Origin: Pararhizobium mangrovi
Lineage (GTDB): Bacteria; Pseudomonadota; Alphaproteobacteria; Rhizobiales; Rhizobiaceae
Reading direction: 5' to 3'
Length of the DNA: 64,000 bases
Assembly: GCF_006516965.1 (NCBI RefSeq)
Contig: NZ_VHLH01000002.1
Location: 62,001-126,000 of the forward strand
Part shown: piece by piece, positions 37,099 to 46,605 of the stretch
Position numbering within the stretch: the first letter of the stretch is position 1
How the letters are laid out: every line of letters starts with the position of its first letter
Notes under the pieces: model-generated
Databases searched by the model: none
Told to the model about the DNA's origin: nothing
What the model saw: the letters and a program-made list of their open reading frames with translations, nothing else
Position numbers and translations under genes: made by a program

Positions 37099-38178
37099 AT
37101 GACCGCACTCACCCTGGCCGATCGGATGTCGACGAGAGACGCCTTGCCGACCGCGGCGGAACGCTTCGGCGTGCTGGCGCGCCCGGACCTCGACTATACG
37201 CCGGAGATCGCCCGCGAGACCGCGCCGCTCTACGAGAAGGTTCGCGCCCATACCCCCGAGATCGAGTGGCCCGTCTACGCCCCCTATGTCGCGGCGATCA
37301 ACCGCCTGAAACGGGAGCGCAGCGCGGTCATCCTGGCGCACAACTACCAGACGCCCGAAATCTACCACTGCGTCGCCGACATCGTCGGCGATTCGCTGCA
37401 GCTCGCCCGCGAAGCGGAAAAGGTCGACGCCAAAATCATCGTCCAGTGCGGTGTGCACTTCATGGCCGAGACGTCGAAGCTGATGAACCCCGAAAAGACG
37501 GTGCTTGTACCGGACATGCGGGCCGGGTGCTCGCTTTCAGAATCGATCACGGCTGCCGACGTTCGCCTGTTGCGCGAGCGCTATCCCGGCGTGCCGATCG
37601 TCACCTATGTGAACACCTCCGCTGAGGTTAAGGCGGAAAGCGACATCTGCTGCACCTCGTCGAACGCCGTGAAGGTCGTCGAGAGCCTCGACAGCGACAC
37701 TGTGCTCTGCATTCCCGACGAATATCTCGCATTGAACGTCGCGCGCCAGACGAACAAGAAGATCCTCACATGGAAGGGCCATTGCGAGGTCCACGAACGC
37801 TTCACCGCCGAAGAGTTGCTGGCCTACAAGGATGCCGATCCGTCGATCCAGATCGTCGCGCATCCCGAATGCCACCCGGACGTGCTTGCGGTTTCCGACT
37901 ATGCGGGCTCGACCGCCGGCATGATCGATTACGTGAAGGGGAAGCGTCCCGCCCGCGTGCTGCTCGTGACGGAATGCTCGATGGCCTCGAACGTGCAGAG
38001 CGAGGTGCCCGGCGTCGAATTCGTCAAGCCGTGCAATCTTTGCCCGCACATGAGGCGTATCACGCTGCCGAAGATCCTCGAGAGCCTGACGGACATGACG
38101 GGCGAAGTCCGTGTCGATCCGGCGATTGCCGACCGTGCGCGCCGGGCTGTCGAGCGCATGGTCGCTCTGGCGAACTGA
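37099..38178 (+). CDS. nadA: Quinolinate synthase A
   Basis: 359 residues from ATG 37099, which has GGAGAG just upstream; earlier in-frame ATGs at 37087 and 36982 would run through the probable operator. It condenses iminoaspartate with dihydroxyacetone phosphate to quinolinate, with a [4Fe-4S] cluster. Cluster cysteines are available in [18 protein letters not shown] and [17 protein letters not shown] lies near residue 82. nadB is downstream, separated by a minus-strand LysM gene. No nadC is seen in the window. Confidence 0.95.
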   Translation: MTALTLADRMSTRDALPTAAERFGVLARPDLDYTPEIARETAPLYEKVRAHTPEIEWPVYAPYVAAINRLKRERSAVILAHNYQTPEIYHCVADIVGDSLQLAREAEKVDAKIIVQCGVHFMAETSKLMNPEKTVLVPDMRAGCSLSESITAADVRLLRERYPGVPIVTYVNTSAEVKAESDICCTSSNAVKVVESLDSDTVLCIPDEYLALNVARQTNKKILTWKGHCEVHERFTAEELLAYKDADPSIQIVAHPECHPDVLAVSDYAGSTAGMIDYVKGKRPARVLLVTECSMASNVQSEVPGVEFVKPCNLCPHMRRITLPKILESLTDMTGEVRVDPAIADRARRAVERMVALAN

Positions 38179-38200
38179 CGTGCGCCGAAACGCCCGTCAG

Positions 38201-38737
38201 TCAGTCGGTCGCGGGCAGGGCGATCCTCTGTCCGACGATGAGACGGCGCGGCTCGATGCGTGGATTGGCGGCTCTCAGACCGGCGAGGCTGACACCGGCC
38301 GCATCGGCGATGGCGCTCAGCGTATCACCGCGGCGAACGGTATAGACATTGCCTCGGCGGCCGAATGCATCCGAACTCTGGCGCGGCCGGATGACGGGGG
38401 TCGAACGGTGGATCTGCGGCACGACCGTGGAAGACGGCGGCGCGCCGCGCGCGATATCGGGCGGAATCGCACCGGGCTTCCTGCCTCTCGGCACGCGGAT
38501 GATCTGTCCGTTCAGCGGCTTGTTAAAATCGACCGAAGGGTTTTCGATGCGCAATTGCTGAAGGTCCGTCCCGCAGCCTTGCGCGATGGCGAGAGCGCTG
38601 GAGCCGCGCCCGGTCTGGACGCGCCCGCACGCCGCCTGCGAAGCGGACGACCCCATGAGGCAGGTGCCGAACAATGCGCCGGCGGCAAGCAGGACTGCCG
38701 GTCGGCAGCAAATGAAACGGGGGCGTGAAACTCTCAT
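38201..38737 (-). CDS. Secreted LysM-domain protein
   Basis: 178 residues from ATG 38737. The first 35 residues are a signal sequence with [22 protein letters not shown], possibly a lipoprotein-like or Sec type. A degenerate LysM-like unit (about 45-85) is followed by a proline-rich link and a good LysM domain, [20 protein letters not shown], up to IVGQRIALP. LysM binds peptidoglycan. The gene sits inside the nadA-nadB pair on the opposite strand. Confidence 0.88.
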   Translation of the reverse strand: MRVSRPRFICCRPAVLLAAGALFGTCLMGSSASQAACGRVQTGRGSSALAIAQGCGTDLQQLRIENPSVDFNKPLNGQIIRVPRGRKPGAIPPDIARGAPPSSTVVPQIHRSTPVIRPRQSSDAFGRRGNVYTVRRGDTLSAIADAAGVSLAGLRAANPRIEPRRLIVGQRIALPATD

Positions 38738-38821
38738 GATCGGAAGAATAGGGTCCTGGCTGCAACATTTCCACGCCGATGCGCGGAAAGCGGGCCGGTA
38801 CGGCGTGAAAAGGGACAGGCG

Positions 38822-40420
38822 ATGACCGTCGACGTGCATTCTCCGAAGAGCTGGACCGGCGTCGATGACGTCGTCATTGTCGGCGGTGGTCTCGCTGGCC
38901 TGTTCTGCGCGCTGAAGCTCGCTCCGCGTCCCGTCACCGTGCTTTCGGGCGCGCCGATCGGCGAGGGCGCTTCCTCGGGTTGGGCGCAGGGCGGTATCGC
39001 CGCCGCCATGAGCCCGGGCGACACGGTCGAGCAGCATCTGGCGGACACGATGAAGGCCGGGGCCGGTATCGTCGACGAAAAGATTGCCCGCGCGATGATC
39101 GCCGAGGGTCCGGCACGCGTAGAGGACCTTCTCTCCTACGGCGTGCCGTTCGACCGGGATCTCGAAGGCAAGCTCGTGCTTTCGCGCGAGGCCGCCCATT
39201 CGCAGTGGCGTATCGTGCGCGTGCGCGGGGACATGGCCGGCATGGCGATCATGAAGGCGCTCGTCGCCGCCGTCCGCCAAACGCCTTCGATCCGGCTTCT
39301 GGAAGGTCATTTCGTCGAGGAACTGCTGACGGAGGGGCGCTACGTCTCCGGCGTCATCGCCAGGCCCGACGGGGGGCAGGCGCGCCGCCGCCTGGCGCTA
39401 CCGGCGCGCGCGGTCGTCATGTGTTCGGGCGGCATCGGCCATCTTTATTCGGTAACGACGAACCCCGTCGAGGCGCGTGCTGCCGGCCTCGGCATGGCGG
39501 CACGCGCAGGCGCCGTCATCGCCGATCCCGAATTCGTGCAGTTCCACCCGACAGCGATCGATATCGGCAAGGATCCGGCGCCGCTCGCGACCGAAGCGCT
39601 GCGCGGCGAAGGGGCCGTTCTGGTCAATCGCGCAGGCGAGCGCTTCATGCCGGCGATCCATCCCGATGGCGAGCTTGCGCCACGCGACATCGTCGCGCGC
39701 GCCATTTTCGATGAAGTGAAGGCCGGGCGCGGTGCCTTCCTCGACTGTCGCAGCGCGATCGGCTGGCACTTTCCGGAGATGTTTCCGACCGTCTACGCCT
39801 CCTGCATGGCCGCCGGCATCGATCCCGGCAGCGAGCTCGTACCGATCGTGCCGGCGGCGCATTACCATATGGGCGGTATTCTGGTCGACGCCGATGGGCG
39901 CAGCTCGCTCGACGGACTATGGGCAGCCGGCGAAGCGACTTCGACCGGCGCGCACGGCGCGAACCGGCTCGCCTCGAACTCGCTTCTCGAGGCAGTGGTC
40001 TTCGCCGCCCGCATCGCCGAGGATATCCAGGGTCTCCTGCCATCCCCGAAGCTCCAGAACTGGGGCGATCCGATCGACGAGTCCGACGATACGGTCACGC
40101 GCGAGGACAGTCCGGAACTGCAGCGCCTGCGCGTCGTCATGTCCGAGCATGTGGGCGTCGTCCGTACGCGTACCGGACTGTTGTCGGCCGTGCGCGAGAT
40201 CGCCGAGCTGGAGCGCACCAACCGCCGCGTGCGCTTCCTCAACATTGCCGCAGCCGCGCGCATGATCGCCGTCGCCGCGCTCGACCGAGAGGAAAGTCGG
40301 GGAAGTCATTACCGTGCCGATCACCCCGAACCGGCCGAAGCGTGGCGCCGAAGAACCTATTCGAAGCTTTCCGATGTCGATCGTGCGACGTGGGAAATCC
40401 TGAAGGATGCGGTGACGTAA
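38822..40420 (+). CDS. nadB: L-aspartate oxidase
   Basis: 532 residues. It oxidises aspartate to iminoaspartate for NadA. FAD-binding [17 protein letters not shown] lies near residue 18, then [18 protein letters not shown] and the substrate-site segment [13 protein letters not shown] with the preceding STGAHG. It starts at ATG 38822 with AAAAGGGA upstream. It is divergent from the LysM gene and convergent with nadQ, 18 bases beyond its stop. Confidence 0.96.
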   Translation: MTVDVHSPKSWTGVDDVVIVGGGLAGLFCALKLAPRPVTVLSGAPIGEGASSGWAQGGIAAAMSPGDTVEQHLADTMKAGAGIVDEKIARAMIAEGPARVEDLLSYGVPFDRDLEGKLVLSREAAHSQWRIVRVRGDMAGMAIMKALVAAVRQTPSIRLLEGHFVEELLTEGRYVSGVIARPDGGQARRRLALPARAVVMCSGGIGHLYSVTTNPVEARAAGLGMAARAGAVIADPEFVQFHPTAIDIGKDPAPLATEALRGEGAVLVNRAGERFMPAIHPDGELAPRDIVARAIFDEVKAGRGAFLDCRSAIGWHFPEMFPTVYASCMAAGIDPGSELVPIVPAAHYHMGGILVDADGRSSLDGLWAAGEATSTGAHGANRLASNSLLEAVVFAARIAEDIQGLLPSPKLQNWGDPIDESDDTVTREDSPELQRLRVVMSEHVGVVRTRTGLLSAVREIAELERTNRRVRFLNIAAAARMIAVAALDREESRGSHYRADHPEPAEAWRRRTYSKLSDVDRATWEILKDAVT

Positions 40421-40438
40421 GTTGGACTTCGGGCGCCG

Positions 40439-41419
40439 TCAGCCCCGGCCGACCTTGAGGCCCGGCGCCGGACGTTCTTCGAGGATCTTACGGCGGAAAC
40501 GGTAGAGCGCAGCCGGACGACCGCCGGTGATCGCGCTGGTCGCCCCCGTCGGCTCGACCAATTCGGCGCCTTCCACCAGACGGCGAAAGTTCTGTTTGTG
40601 AAGGTGCCTTCCGGAAATCGCTTCGACCGTTTCCTGAAGCCGGGTGAGGGTGAATTCCGGCGCCAGCATCTCGAAGACGACCGGCCGGTACTTGATCTTG
40701 CCCCGAAGCCGCGCGATCGCCGTCGCGACGATGCGGCGGTGGTCGAAGGACATCGCGCGACCGAGCGACACGTCGAGGCCGGTCGCGGTGACGCGTCCGT
40801 CCGATACGGCCTCCTCGATGAGACCGGCCTCGTAGAGCAGTTCGTAGCGTTCCAGCACGCGTTCCTCGTCCCATGGAAACCCGTCGAGGCCGAAGGCCAG
40901 GCGCATGCGCGAGCGTCGCCGAGCCGGCCGGCCCCCGTCGTCACCGGGTTCGGACCGTCTCGCCCACGCATCGAGTGCGGGCAGAATCATCGCGTCGAGC
41001 ATCACCGGCCGGCCGCCGCGCCAATCCTCCCAGGGAAAATACGCGTACCAGCCGCGCCACGTCACGCCGGCGGCGGCAGCCAACGTCTCGGAGCATTCTT
41101 CGTCCATGCGCGTCAGCGCGAGATAGCCGACGGAGACGACGTGCGATCCGTCGATTCCGGCCATGTACCGCCCGCGATCGCCGAAGGTGTAAAGCTGTTC
41201 GATATAGCCGAGCTTCAATGCCGTCTGCTCGGCGACGCGTGCGCGAAGGCTCGTCTCGAAGGTGCGGTGGATCGTCGGATCGAAGGGGCCGAAGGGCAGG
41301 ATATCGAGCGGCGGCACGTCCTGCGCCGAAGCGATCGCGAGCAGCCGGGGCACGCCTTCGCTCACGGCAAGGATCGCAGCGTTGAGCCCGATCTCGACGG
41401 CCGTCGATCGCTCGTTCAT
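40439..41419 (-). CDS. nadQ: NAD-biosynthesis transcriptional repressor NadQ (Nudix-like plus winged helix)
   Basis: 326 residues from ATG 41419; GTG 41425 is an alternative. The N-terminal 220 residues are a Nudix-like sensor region lacking an intact Nudix box, and the C-terminal 90 residues a winged helix ending with ISGRHLHKQNFRRLVEG and GRPAALYRFRRKIL, like NrtR and NadQ. NadQ (COG4111) is the alphaproteobacterial regulator of nadABC. Its place beside nadB and the inverted repeat before nadA support the name. It is last of a minus-strand run with ygfZ, HD and phosphatase genes (gaps 16, 6 and -4 bases). Confidence 0.85.
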   Translation of the reverse strand: MNERSTAVEIGLNAAILAVSEGVPRLLAIASAQDVPPLDILPFGPFDPTIHRTFETSLRARVAEQTALKLGYIEQLYTFGDRGRYMAGIDGSHVVSVGYLALTRMDEECSETLAAAAGVTWRGWYAYFPWEDWRGGRPVMLDAMILPALDAWARRSEPGDDGGRPARRRSRMRLAFGLDGFPWDEERVLERYELLYEAGLIEEAVSDGRVTATGLDVSLGRAMSFDHRRIVATAIARLRGKIKYRPVVFEMLAPEFTLTRLQETVEAISGRHLHKQNFRRLVEGAELVEPTGATSAITGGRPAALYRFRRKILEERPAPGLKVGRG

Positions 41420-41435
41420 CGGCACCGTTCCCGTA

Positions 41436-41969
41436 TCATGCTTGAATTTTCTCGCTCACACCGAAGGTTAGAGCGAATGGCTCACCTTCCATGGCATCGG
41501 AACCGCGGCCGATGTCGCGGACCGCACGCTCCAGCCGTCCCCCGCGTCCGAGCAAGGCGTCGCCGAGGGCGATCAGCCGGGGGTTCGGCGTTGCCGAAGG
41601 TGAAGCGGCGCGCAATGCCTGCGCAAGTCGCACTTCGTCATCCTCCGGCGCAAGGGCGAGCGCGATGAGGATGGCTGCCGCGGGCGAGCGCGAAATGCCC
41701 ATCCAGCAGTGGATGAGCAGCGGCGCGCGCTGGTCCCAGGTTTCAGCAAACGCCAGGATGCGACGCACATGCTCGGTCTGCGGCGCGACGAAGCCCGGCA
41801 TGTCCTCGGCGATATCGTTGAAATCGACGCTCAGATGCCGGTCGCGTGCGATCGATGCCGGACGATGGAAGGCGTGACCTGCGCCGAGAAGGCTGATCAT
41901 CTCGCATGCGCCATGATCGATCGAGGTTTCGGCGATCCGGGAAAGCGGCGCGACGAGGAGCGTCGGCAT
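41436..41969 (-). CDS. Tyrosine/dual-specificity phosphatase-like protein
   Basis: 177 residues. The active-site loop HCWMGISRSPAA near residue 87 fits C-x5-R-[ST] of cysteine phosphatases, and an aspartate-bearing loop FNDIAEDMPGF lies upstream as the likely general acid region. Similar short proteins are widespread in alphaproteobacteria as uncharacterised tyrosine-phosphatase-family proteins. The substrate is unknown. It follows the HD gene by 6 bases. Confidence 0.82.
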   Translation of the reverse strand: MPTLLVAPLSRIAETSIDHGACEMISLLGAGHAFHRPASIARDRHLSVDFNDIAEDMPGFVAPQTEHVRRILAFAETWDQRAPLLIHCWMGISRSPAAAILIALALAPEDDEVRLAQALRAASPSATPNPRLIALGDALLGRGGRLERAVRDIGRGSDAMEGEPFALTFGVSEKIQA

Positions 41970-41975
41970 TGCCGG

Positions 41976-42620
41976 CTACTCCGCCCGCGTTTCGGTCCGC
42001 GCCCGCTCGGCGTCCAGCACCTCGAAGCGCGCATGGAAGCGAGCCTGCGCCTCGCCCGGTGCAAGCGGATCGATCGGCAGGTTCTCGTGCGTCACCGGAC
42101 CCGGCCGTCCGAAGAAGGCCAGCGCCTCGCTTTCCGTGAACCCGGCGAGCCGCGTCGCTTCGAAATAGGCGCAGATCTGGTCGGCCCGCTTGATCCGGGC
42201 AAGAAGCGTGGGGGAAAGTTCGCCGGGGAGGGCGAAGCGCAGGTGGATCGCCGTCGCAAGCCGCTTCTCGACGGATTTGTATGCACCCCCCATCACGGCC
42301 TTGAAGGGCGAGATCATGTCGCCGATGACGTATTCCGGCGCATCGTGCAGGAGCGCGATCATCCGTTCTTCGGCCGTCGCCTTGCCCGCGATCATCGCGA
42401 AGGCGATCTCGACGGCGAGCGAATGCTGGGCGACGGAATAGGCCTGATCTCCGACCGTTTGTCCGTTCCAGCGCGCGACCCGGGCGAGCCCGTGGGCAAT
42501 GTCGCCGATCTCGATATCGAGCGGCGAGGGTTCGAGCAGGTCGAGCCGCCTTCCGGAAAGCATACGTTGCCAAGCGCGAGGCGCTGTCCTGTCGCCCGTT
42601 CGGGACGTCCTGCCGCTCAT
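41976..42620 (-). CDS. HD-domain phosphohydrolase (YfbR-like)
   Basis: 214 residues; ATG 42620 overlaps the ygfZ stop by four bases, which fixes the start. The HD residues are in SVAQHSLAVE, with LLHDAPEYVIGDMISPFK, and a third ligand region KRADQICAYFEATRL, the pattern of YfbR-type 5'-nucleotidases. It probably removes phosphate from a nucleotide monophosphate, but the substrate is not shown. It is the second gene of a tight operon. Confidence 0.88.
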   Translation of the reverse strand: MSGRTSRTGDRTAPRAWQRMLSGRRLDLLEPSPLDIEIGDIAHGLARVARWNGQTVGDQAYSVAQHSLAVEIAFAMIAGKATAEERMIALLHDAPEYVIGDMISPFKAVMGGAYKSVEKRLATAIHLRFALPGELSPTLLARIKRADQICAYFEATRLAGFTESEALAFFGRPGPVTHENLPIDPLAPGEAQARFHARFEVLDAERARTETRAE

Positions 42621-43462
42621 GCGGGCCGGGCGTCGGCGCTCGCTTCGAGCGTCAGCCCGCTCCATGCCGGAAACCGAACCCGGACCGGAACGCCATCGAC
42701 GGTCAATACTTCGCCGGCCGCAACGGCTTCGCGAACCCGGTCGGCCCGGACGAGGGCGAGCGCCTGCGTTCCTTCGCAGGTCCCGAGCGTGCCGACGGAC
42801 CGGCCCGTCGCCTCGAGCGCATGACCCGTTACGAGAGGCGCGTCACCATCGAGGATCGCGATCCGACGGCGTGCGGTCCCGCGGTGCTGCATGCGCGAGA
42901 CGACTTCCTGACCGACGAAGCAGCCTTTCCGGAACGAAACGCCGCCGTTCAGATCCATCAGGACGTCGTGCGGAAAGGCGTCCGAAAGCGCGAAATCACT
43001 ACCCGATTCGGCCACCCCGTCGCGGATACGCAGCGCGGCGTATTCGCCGGGATCCGCCTTCTGCGTTTCGGGCGGGTTTTCTTCGTACACGCGATACACC
43101 GGCGTTTCGGAGAAGCGCGTATCGTGGATGCCGTTTTCCGGGGCCTCGCCCCAGACGACGGCGATCGCGATATCCTCGACTTCGGCGATCTCGACCTTGG
43201 CGCGCAGCTTGTAGAGCGTCAGCCGCTTGAGAAGGCCGGCCGCGTTCTCGCGCGCAGTTTCGAGGTGAAAGCCGTGCGGACCGGTGCGCGAGATCAGGAA
43301 ATCGAAAAGGATCTTGCCCTGCGGCGTCAAAAGGGCGCCGGGCCGGGCCTCGCCGGCGGGAAGCGATGGCAGGTCGGGCGTGATGACGCCCTGCAGCAGC
43401 GATTCGGCATCCGGGCCGGTGACGGCGAGAAGGGCTCTGTCGCTGAAGCGCAGTCCGGACAT
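42617..43462 (-). CDS. ygfZ: Folate-binding protein YgfZ/CAF17-like (GcvT fold)
   Basis: 281 residues from ATG 43462, with GAAGG upstream. The family signature KGCFVGQEVVSRMQHRG is intact near residues 178-194, including the conserved cysteine; TPQGKILFDFLI lies in the N-terminal part. YgfZ uses tetrahydrofolate to support assembly or repair of certain iron-sulfur enzymes. It heads the operon ygfZ-HD-phosphatase-nadQ. Confidence 0.93.
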   Translation of the reverse strand: MSGLRFSDRALLAVTGPDAESLLQGVITPDLPSLPAGEARPGALLTPQGKILFDFLISRTGPHGFHLETARENAAGLLKRLTLYKLRAKVEIAEVEDIAIAVVWGEAPENGIHDTRFSETPVYRVYEENPPETQKADPGEYAALRIRDGVAESGSDFALSDAFPHDVLMDLNGGVSFRKGCFVGQEVVSRMQHRGTARRRIAILDGDAPLVTGHALEATGRSVGTLGTCEGTQALALVRADRVREAVAAGEVLTVDGVPVRVRFPAWSGLTLEASADARPA

Positions 43463-43566
43463 GATCGATCGACCTTCGTTCGTTGGCGACGTCCGTGCGA
43501 AAGGCATCGGTAAGCGCAGGTAGGCGCCATGGCCACAATGAGCAAGATCGGGCCCGGTTCCTGCGA

Positions 43567-44313
43567 TCAGTTTCCTGCGAGGAAGAAGCTCCACCGGCCG
43601 TCCGGCGTGATGCCGAGACGGAAGAAATCGTAACCGCCGGTCGTCTCCTGCATGTTATCGAGATCGCCGGCGGTAACGATGCGCAGGAGCTGCACGCGCT
43701 GCGCCGGCCCGAGCGTCTTCAGCGGCTTGGCGAAGAAATAGGGCCAGACATAGGTCTGCTCGCCATTGCCGACGTCCATCCTCGCATAGCCTGCATCGAG
43801 GATATCGAGCATGATCGCCAGGACCTCGCGTCCGTCCGGATCGCCGGAAAGGCCTTTCAGGTAGGCGATCGGGTCGCCGGTCCGTCCGCTGATCGCAAGC
43901 TGCGTTGCGGCCCGACCCTTGTCGAGAAGCGGACGAAGCTTTTCGATGTCGCCGGTGCGCGCCGCTTCGACGATGAGTTCGCGCATGCGGCGCACTGGCT
44001 GCGGCAGTTGCGAAAGATCGTGCGAAATGATGGGTGCGGTCGTGCCTTTCGTCTCGGGAGAGGCAGCATCGTCTGCGCCATCGTCGTCCGAGTCCGCGTT
44101 CGGCGCGGGCGTGCCGTGCCCCATCCCGGTTTCGGGCAGGCCTGCGCCGGCATCGGAACGGTCGAGGTCGCCCGGACGTCCGATCGTGTCGGGAGGGGTG
44201 TTCGTCGCAGCGCAGGCCGGGGCCGAATACGTCACGGCAAGCATGATAAGGGCGGCCGACACGCAGAAGGCGCCGTGCCGGTTTCGGGCCGATCGTCTGG
44301 ATGGAAGCGACAC
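43567..44313 (-). CDS. Exported protein of unknown function
   Basis: 248 residues. A signal peptide (about residues 1-35, ending SAPACA) is followed by an acidic, probably unstructured link and a folded C-terminal domain of 150 residues that includes LREIL-type helices and DPDGREVLAIMLDILDAGYA, then TYVWPYFFAKPL and a final GITPDGRWSFFLAGN. I recognise it only as a conserved hypothetical exported protein of rhizobial type. It lies 104 bp upstream of ygfZ on the same strand. Confidence 0.75.
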   Translation of the reverse strand: MSLPSRRSARNRHGAFCVSAALIMLAVTYSAPACAATNTPPDTIGRPGDLDRSDAGAGLPETGMGHGTPAPNADSDDDGADDAASPETKGTTAPIISHDLSQLPQPVRRMRELIVEAARTGDIEKLRPLLDKGRAATQLAISGRTGDPIAYLKGLSGDPDGREVLAIMLDILDAGYARMDVGNGEQTYVWPYFFAKPLKTLGPAQRVQLLRIVTAGDLDNMQETTGGYDFFRLGITPDGRWSFFLAGN

Positions 44314-44366
44314 GTGCGGACCCCTTGTCGAGCGGGCGGGCGGTTTCAGCCGGCCGCTCGCGCGCC

Positions 44367-44636
44367 TTATTGCAACGTACGCTCGGGCGAGAACTCGCCG
44401 GAAAGGATGCGATCCTTCAGCGTTTCGATCAGCGCCTGGGCGACGTCCTCGCCGTGCAGGCGCACCGTCTCGCGCATGGCATGCGCAATGGCCGCGTCGG
44501 CGATGATTTCCGGCTCGATGCCATCGGCGACCCCGTCCGCCCAGGCTTCGTTCTGATTTTCGATGGCGACCTGCCGTTTCTCGTGGACGATCATCTCTTC
44601 GATGTCGCTTCGGCCGTGATCCTGTGTGCGTTCCAT
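44367..44636 (-). CDS. Small conserved hypothetical protein
   Basis: 89 residues, acidic, almost entirely helical in look (IVHEKRQVAIENQNEAWADGV, AAIAHAMRETVRLHG). No signal peptide, membrane segment or known motif. The gene lies 53 bp upstream of the exported-protein gene on the same strand. Function unknown. Confidence 0.65.
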   Translation of the reverse strand: MERTQDHGRSDIEEMIVHEKRQVAIENQNEAWADGVADGIEPEIIADAAIAHAMRETVRLHGEDVAQALIETLKDRILSGEFSPERTLQ

Positions 44637-44747
44637 CAGGCCTTCGATACTCCTTGCGTCACACTGAAGTGGGGCGAACCCACGAACGATCTAGCACGAT
44701 CCCTCCCGATTCGGCACGACCCGGAACGCCGATCGGTAAACGATCCC

Positions 44748-45185
44748 CTAATTTCCGTACTTTCCGGCAATCCCGCGCGCGATCGTCGCGCCCCGCTGCC
44801 GGTATTCCTTCTCGGCGCTCACGGCCGCCTGCGTGCATGTCGAGTAGACGGCGGCGAAGGCGCGATATCCGCGGTTGAACGCGGCGGTCAACGTGCGTGT
44901 GCGTTCCTTGTTTCCCGCCGCTTCGCTGTCGATCAGGTTCTGCATCGTGTCGCGCCAGTCCGTGTCGTCGTCGGACTTGCAGAGATCGCGCAGATAGTCG
45001 ACCGAGCCGAGGATGCGCGAAAGCTGGATAAGCTGCGCCTCGTAGGGCGGGGCGGCCGGTCCGCTCGGCGCCGGTGCCGGCGTTTCCGGCGCATCTGCGG
45101 CCCGGCCCGTGCCCGGGACGGCAACGGCCAGAACGAACACGAAGAGCACGCTGGTCAGGGAATGAAGGGCAGGGCGGATGCGCAT
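44748..45185 (-). CDS. TIGR02301-family exported protein
   Basis: 145 residues from ATG 45185. A signal peptide ends near GRAAD. The folded part has LSRILGSVDYLRDLC and W-R-DTMQNLIDSE, then a conserved FNRGYRAFAAVYSTC and the tail EYRQRGATIARGIA. These marks match TIGR02301, a family known only in alphaproteobacteria, without an assigned function. Two cysteines could form a disulfide in the periplasm. Confidence 0.83.
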   Translation of the reverse strand: MRIRPALHSLTSVLFVFVLAVAVPGTGRAADAPETPAPAPSGPAAPPYEAQLIQLSRILGSVDYLRDLCKSDDDTDWRDTMQNLIDSEAAGNKERTRTLTAAFNRGYRAFAAVYSTCTQAAVSAEKEYRQRGATIARGIAGKYGN

Positions 45186-45237
45186 GCCTTTCCGTCTGCC
45201 TGAAGAAAGTGGCGACGGCAAGCCGGTCGCCCCCTGG

Positions 45238-45669
45238 TCATCGCTCGCCGTCCAGTGCGGCGATGCAGGCATGCACGCTCTCCGGCATTTCGAGGTCTTT
45301 CGATTGCGCGGCCGTGTACCAGCCGAGCGCCGCCGCATCGTCCTCGGCTCGAGCTTCGTCCTCGTCGTCGACGGTCACGCGAAAGACGGTGAGGTGGAAG
45401 CGATGCCCGGCGGGATCGTCGGGCGAAGGGGCGATGTCGTACTCGGCGTAGGCCACCGGATCGCGTCCGACGAGGCCCGTCTCCTCGCGCAGTTCGCGCA
45501 AGACGGCCTGTTCGCGCGTTTCTCCGGGTTCCACGCGACCACCGGCGAAGGCATGCTGACCCTGGATCGGCGGTCGTCCACGCTCCACGAGGAGGAAGCG
45601 GTCGCCACGCCGGACGATCGCCGATACGGCTTCCAGCGGCTTCGCAGAGGCATCGCTCGGATCGGACAT
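45238..45669 (-). CDS. Nudix hydrolase
   Basis: 143 residues from ATG 45669. The Nudix box is GRVEPGETREQAVLRELREE followed by TGL near residues 44-66, fully conserved for GX5EX7REUXEEXGU. Nudix enzymes cleave nucleoside diphosphates linked to another group; the substrate here is open (ADP-ribose or a damaged nucleotide are possible). It is divergent from the SRAP gene. Confidence 0.9.
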   Translation of the reverse strand: MSDPSDASAKPLEAVSAIVRRGDRFLLVERGRPPIQGQHAFAGGRVEPGETREQAVLRELREETGLVGRDPVAYAEYDIAPSPDDPAGHRFHLTVFRVTVDDEDEARAEDDAAALGWYTAAQSKDLEMPESVHACIAALDGER

Positions 45670-45778
45670 CGTTTCGCCTGCACGCTGGTCGGAAGGAGAC
45701 GCATGCCCTACCATCCGTCTCGCCCGGCGCAAACCTTCGCGCCGCCGGAATGATTGTCACGTTTAAGCTCGTCTGACC

Positions 45779-46576
45779 ATGTGCGGCCGATTCGCCCTGA
45801 CCGATCCACCCGAGGCGGTGGAAGCGCTTTTCGATCTTTCCGATATCGAGGCGTTTCCGCCGCGATACAACATTGCGCCGAGCCAGCCGATCCTGCTCGT
45901 GACGCACGGTGAAAACCCGTCTCGCCCCAGGGAGCGACATGCGCAATTGGCGCGATGGGGGTTGCTGCCTTCCTGGGTCAAGGACCCGAAAACGTTTCCG
46001 CTGCTCTTCAATGCGCGCTCAGAATCGGCGGCCGAGAAGGCGTCGTTCCGTGCGGCCATGCGCCACCGACGCGTGCTGGTGCCAGCTTCGGGATTCTATG
46101 AATGGCAGCGCTCTGCGAAGGGGCGGCGTGCGCAACCCTACTGGGTTCGCCCGGCGGCCGCAGGACCGATCGCCTTTGCCGGACTGATGGAGACGTTGCA
46201 TTCGGCCGACGGCAGCGAGCTCGACACGGTCGCGATCGTGACGACGGCGGCCAACCGCAGCTTTGCGGCCATTCACGACCGCATGCCCGTGACCGTGGCG
46301 CGTCGGGATTTTGCGCGATGGCTCGATTGCCGGCAATATGCGCCGAACGACGTCGCCGATCTAATGCGACCGGCAGCGGACGAAGCTTTCGAGGCCATAC
46401 CGGTTTCAAGCCGCGTCAACGCCGCGGCAAACATCGATCCGGACATCCAGAAGCCGGTCGACGTTACGGAACCGTCCGGCCACGAGACCGACCCGAATGC
46501 CGCGCGGGAAGAGACGCCACAGGATCGCGCAAGCGCCCATACGGGCCATCAGTTGCCGCTGTTCGACGAAGGCTGA
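45779..46576 (+). CDS. SRAP/HMCES-type abasic-site DNA-protein crosslinking protein (YedK family)
   Basis: 265 residues. Catalytic Cys2 is in MCGRF; PPRYNIAPSQP, LLFNARSESAAEK, ASGFYEWQ and IHDRMPV are all SRAP marks. SRAP proteins covalently cap abasic sites in single-stranded DNA. The domain ends near residue 215 and a polar tail of about 50 residues ends in QLPLFDEG; QLPLF fits the QL[SD]LF-type sliding-clamp-binding pentapeptide. Human HMCES has a PCNA-binding motif near its end, so the tail may recruit the protein to the replication fork. That last point is inference. Confidence 0.93.
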   Translation: MCGRFALTDPPEAVEALFDLSDIEAFPPRYNIAPSQPILLVTHGENPSRPRERHAQLARWGLLPSWVKDPKTFPLLFNARSESAAEKASFRAAMRHRRVLVPASGFYEWQRSAKGRRAQPYWVRPAAAGPIAFAGLMETLHSADGSELDTVAIVTTAANRSFAAIHDRMPVTVARRDFARWLDCRQYAPNDVADLMRPAADEAFEAIPVSSRVNAAANIDPDIQKPVDVTEPSGHETDPNAAREETPQDRASAHTGHQLPLFDEG

Positions 46577-46605
46577 TTACCGCCCGGCCGGATGGCCGGC
46601 GGCGC

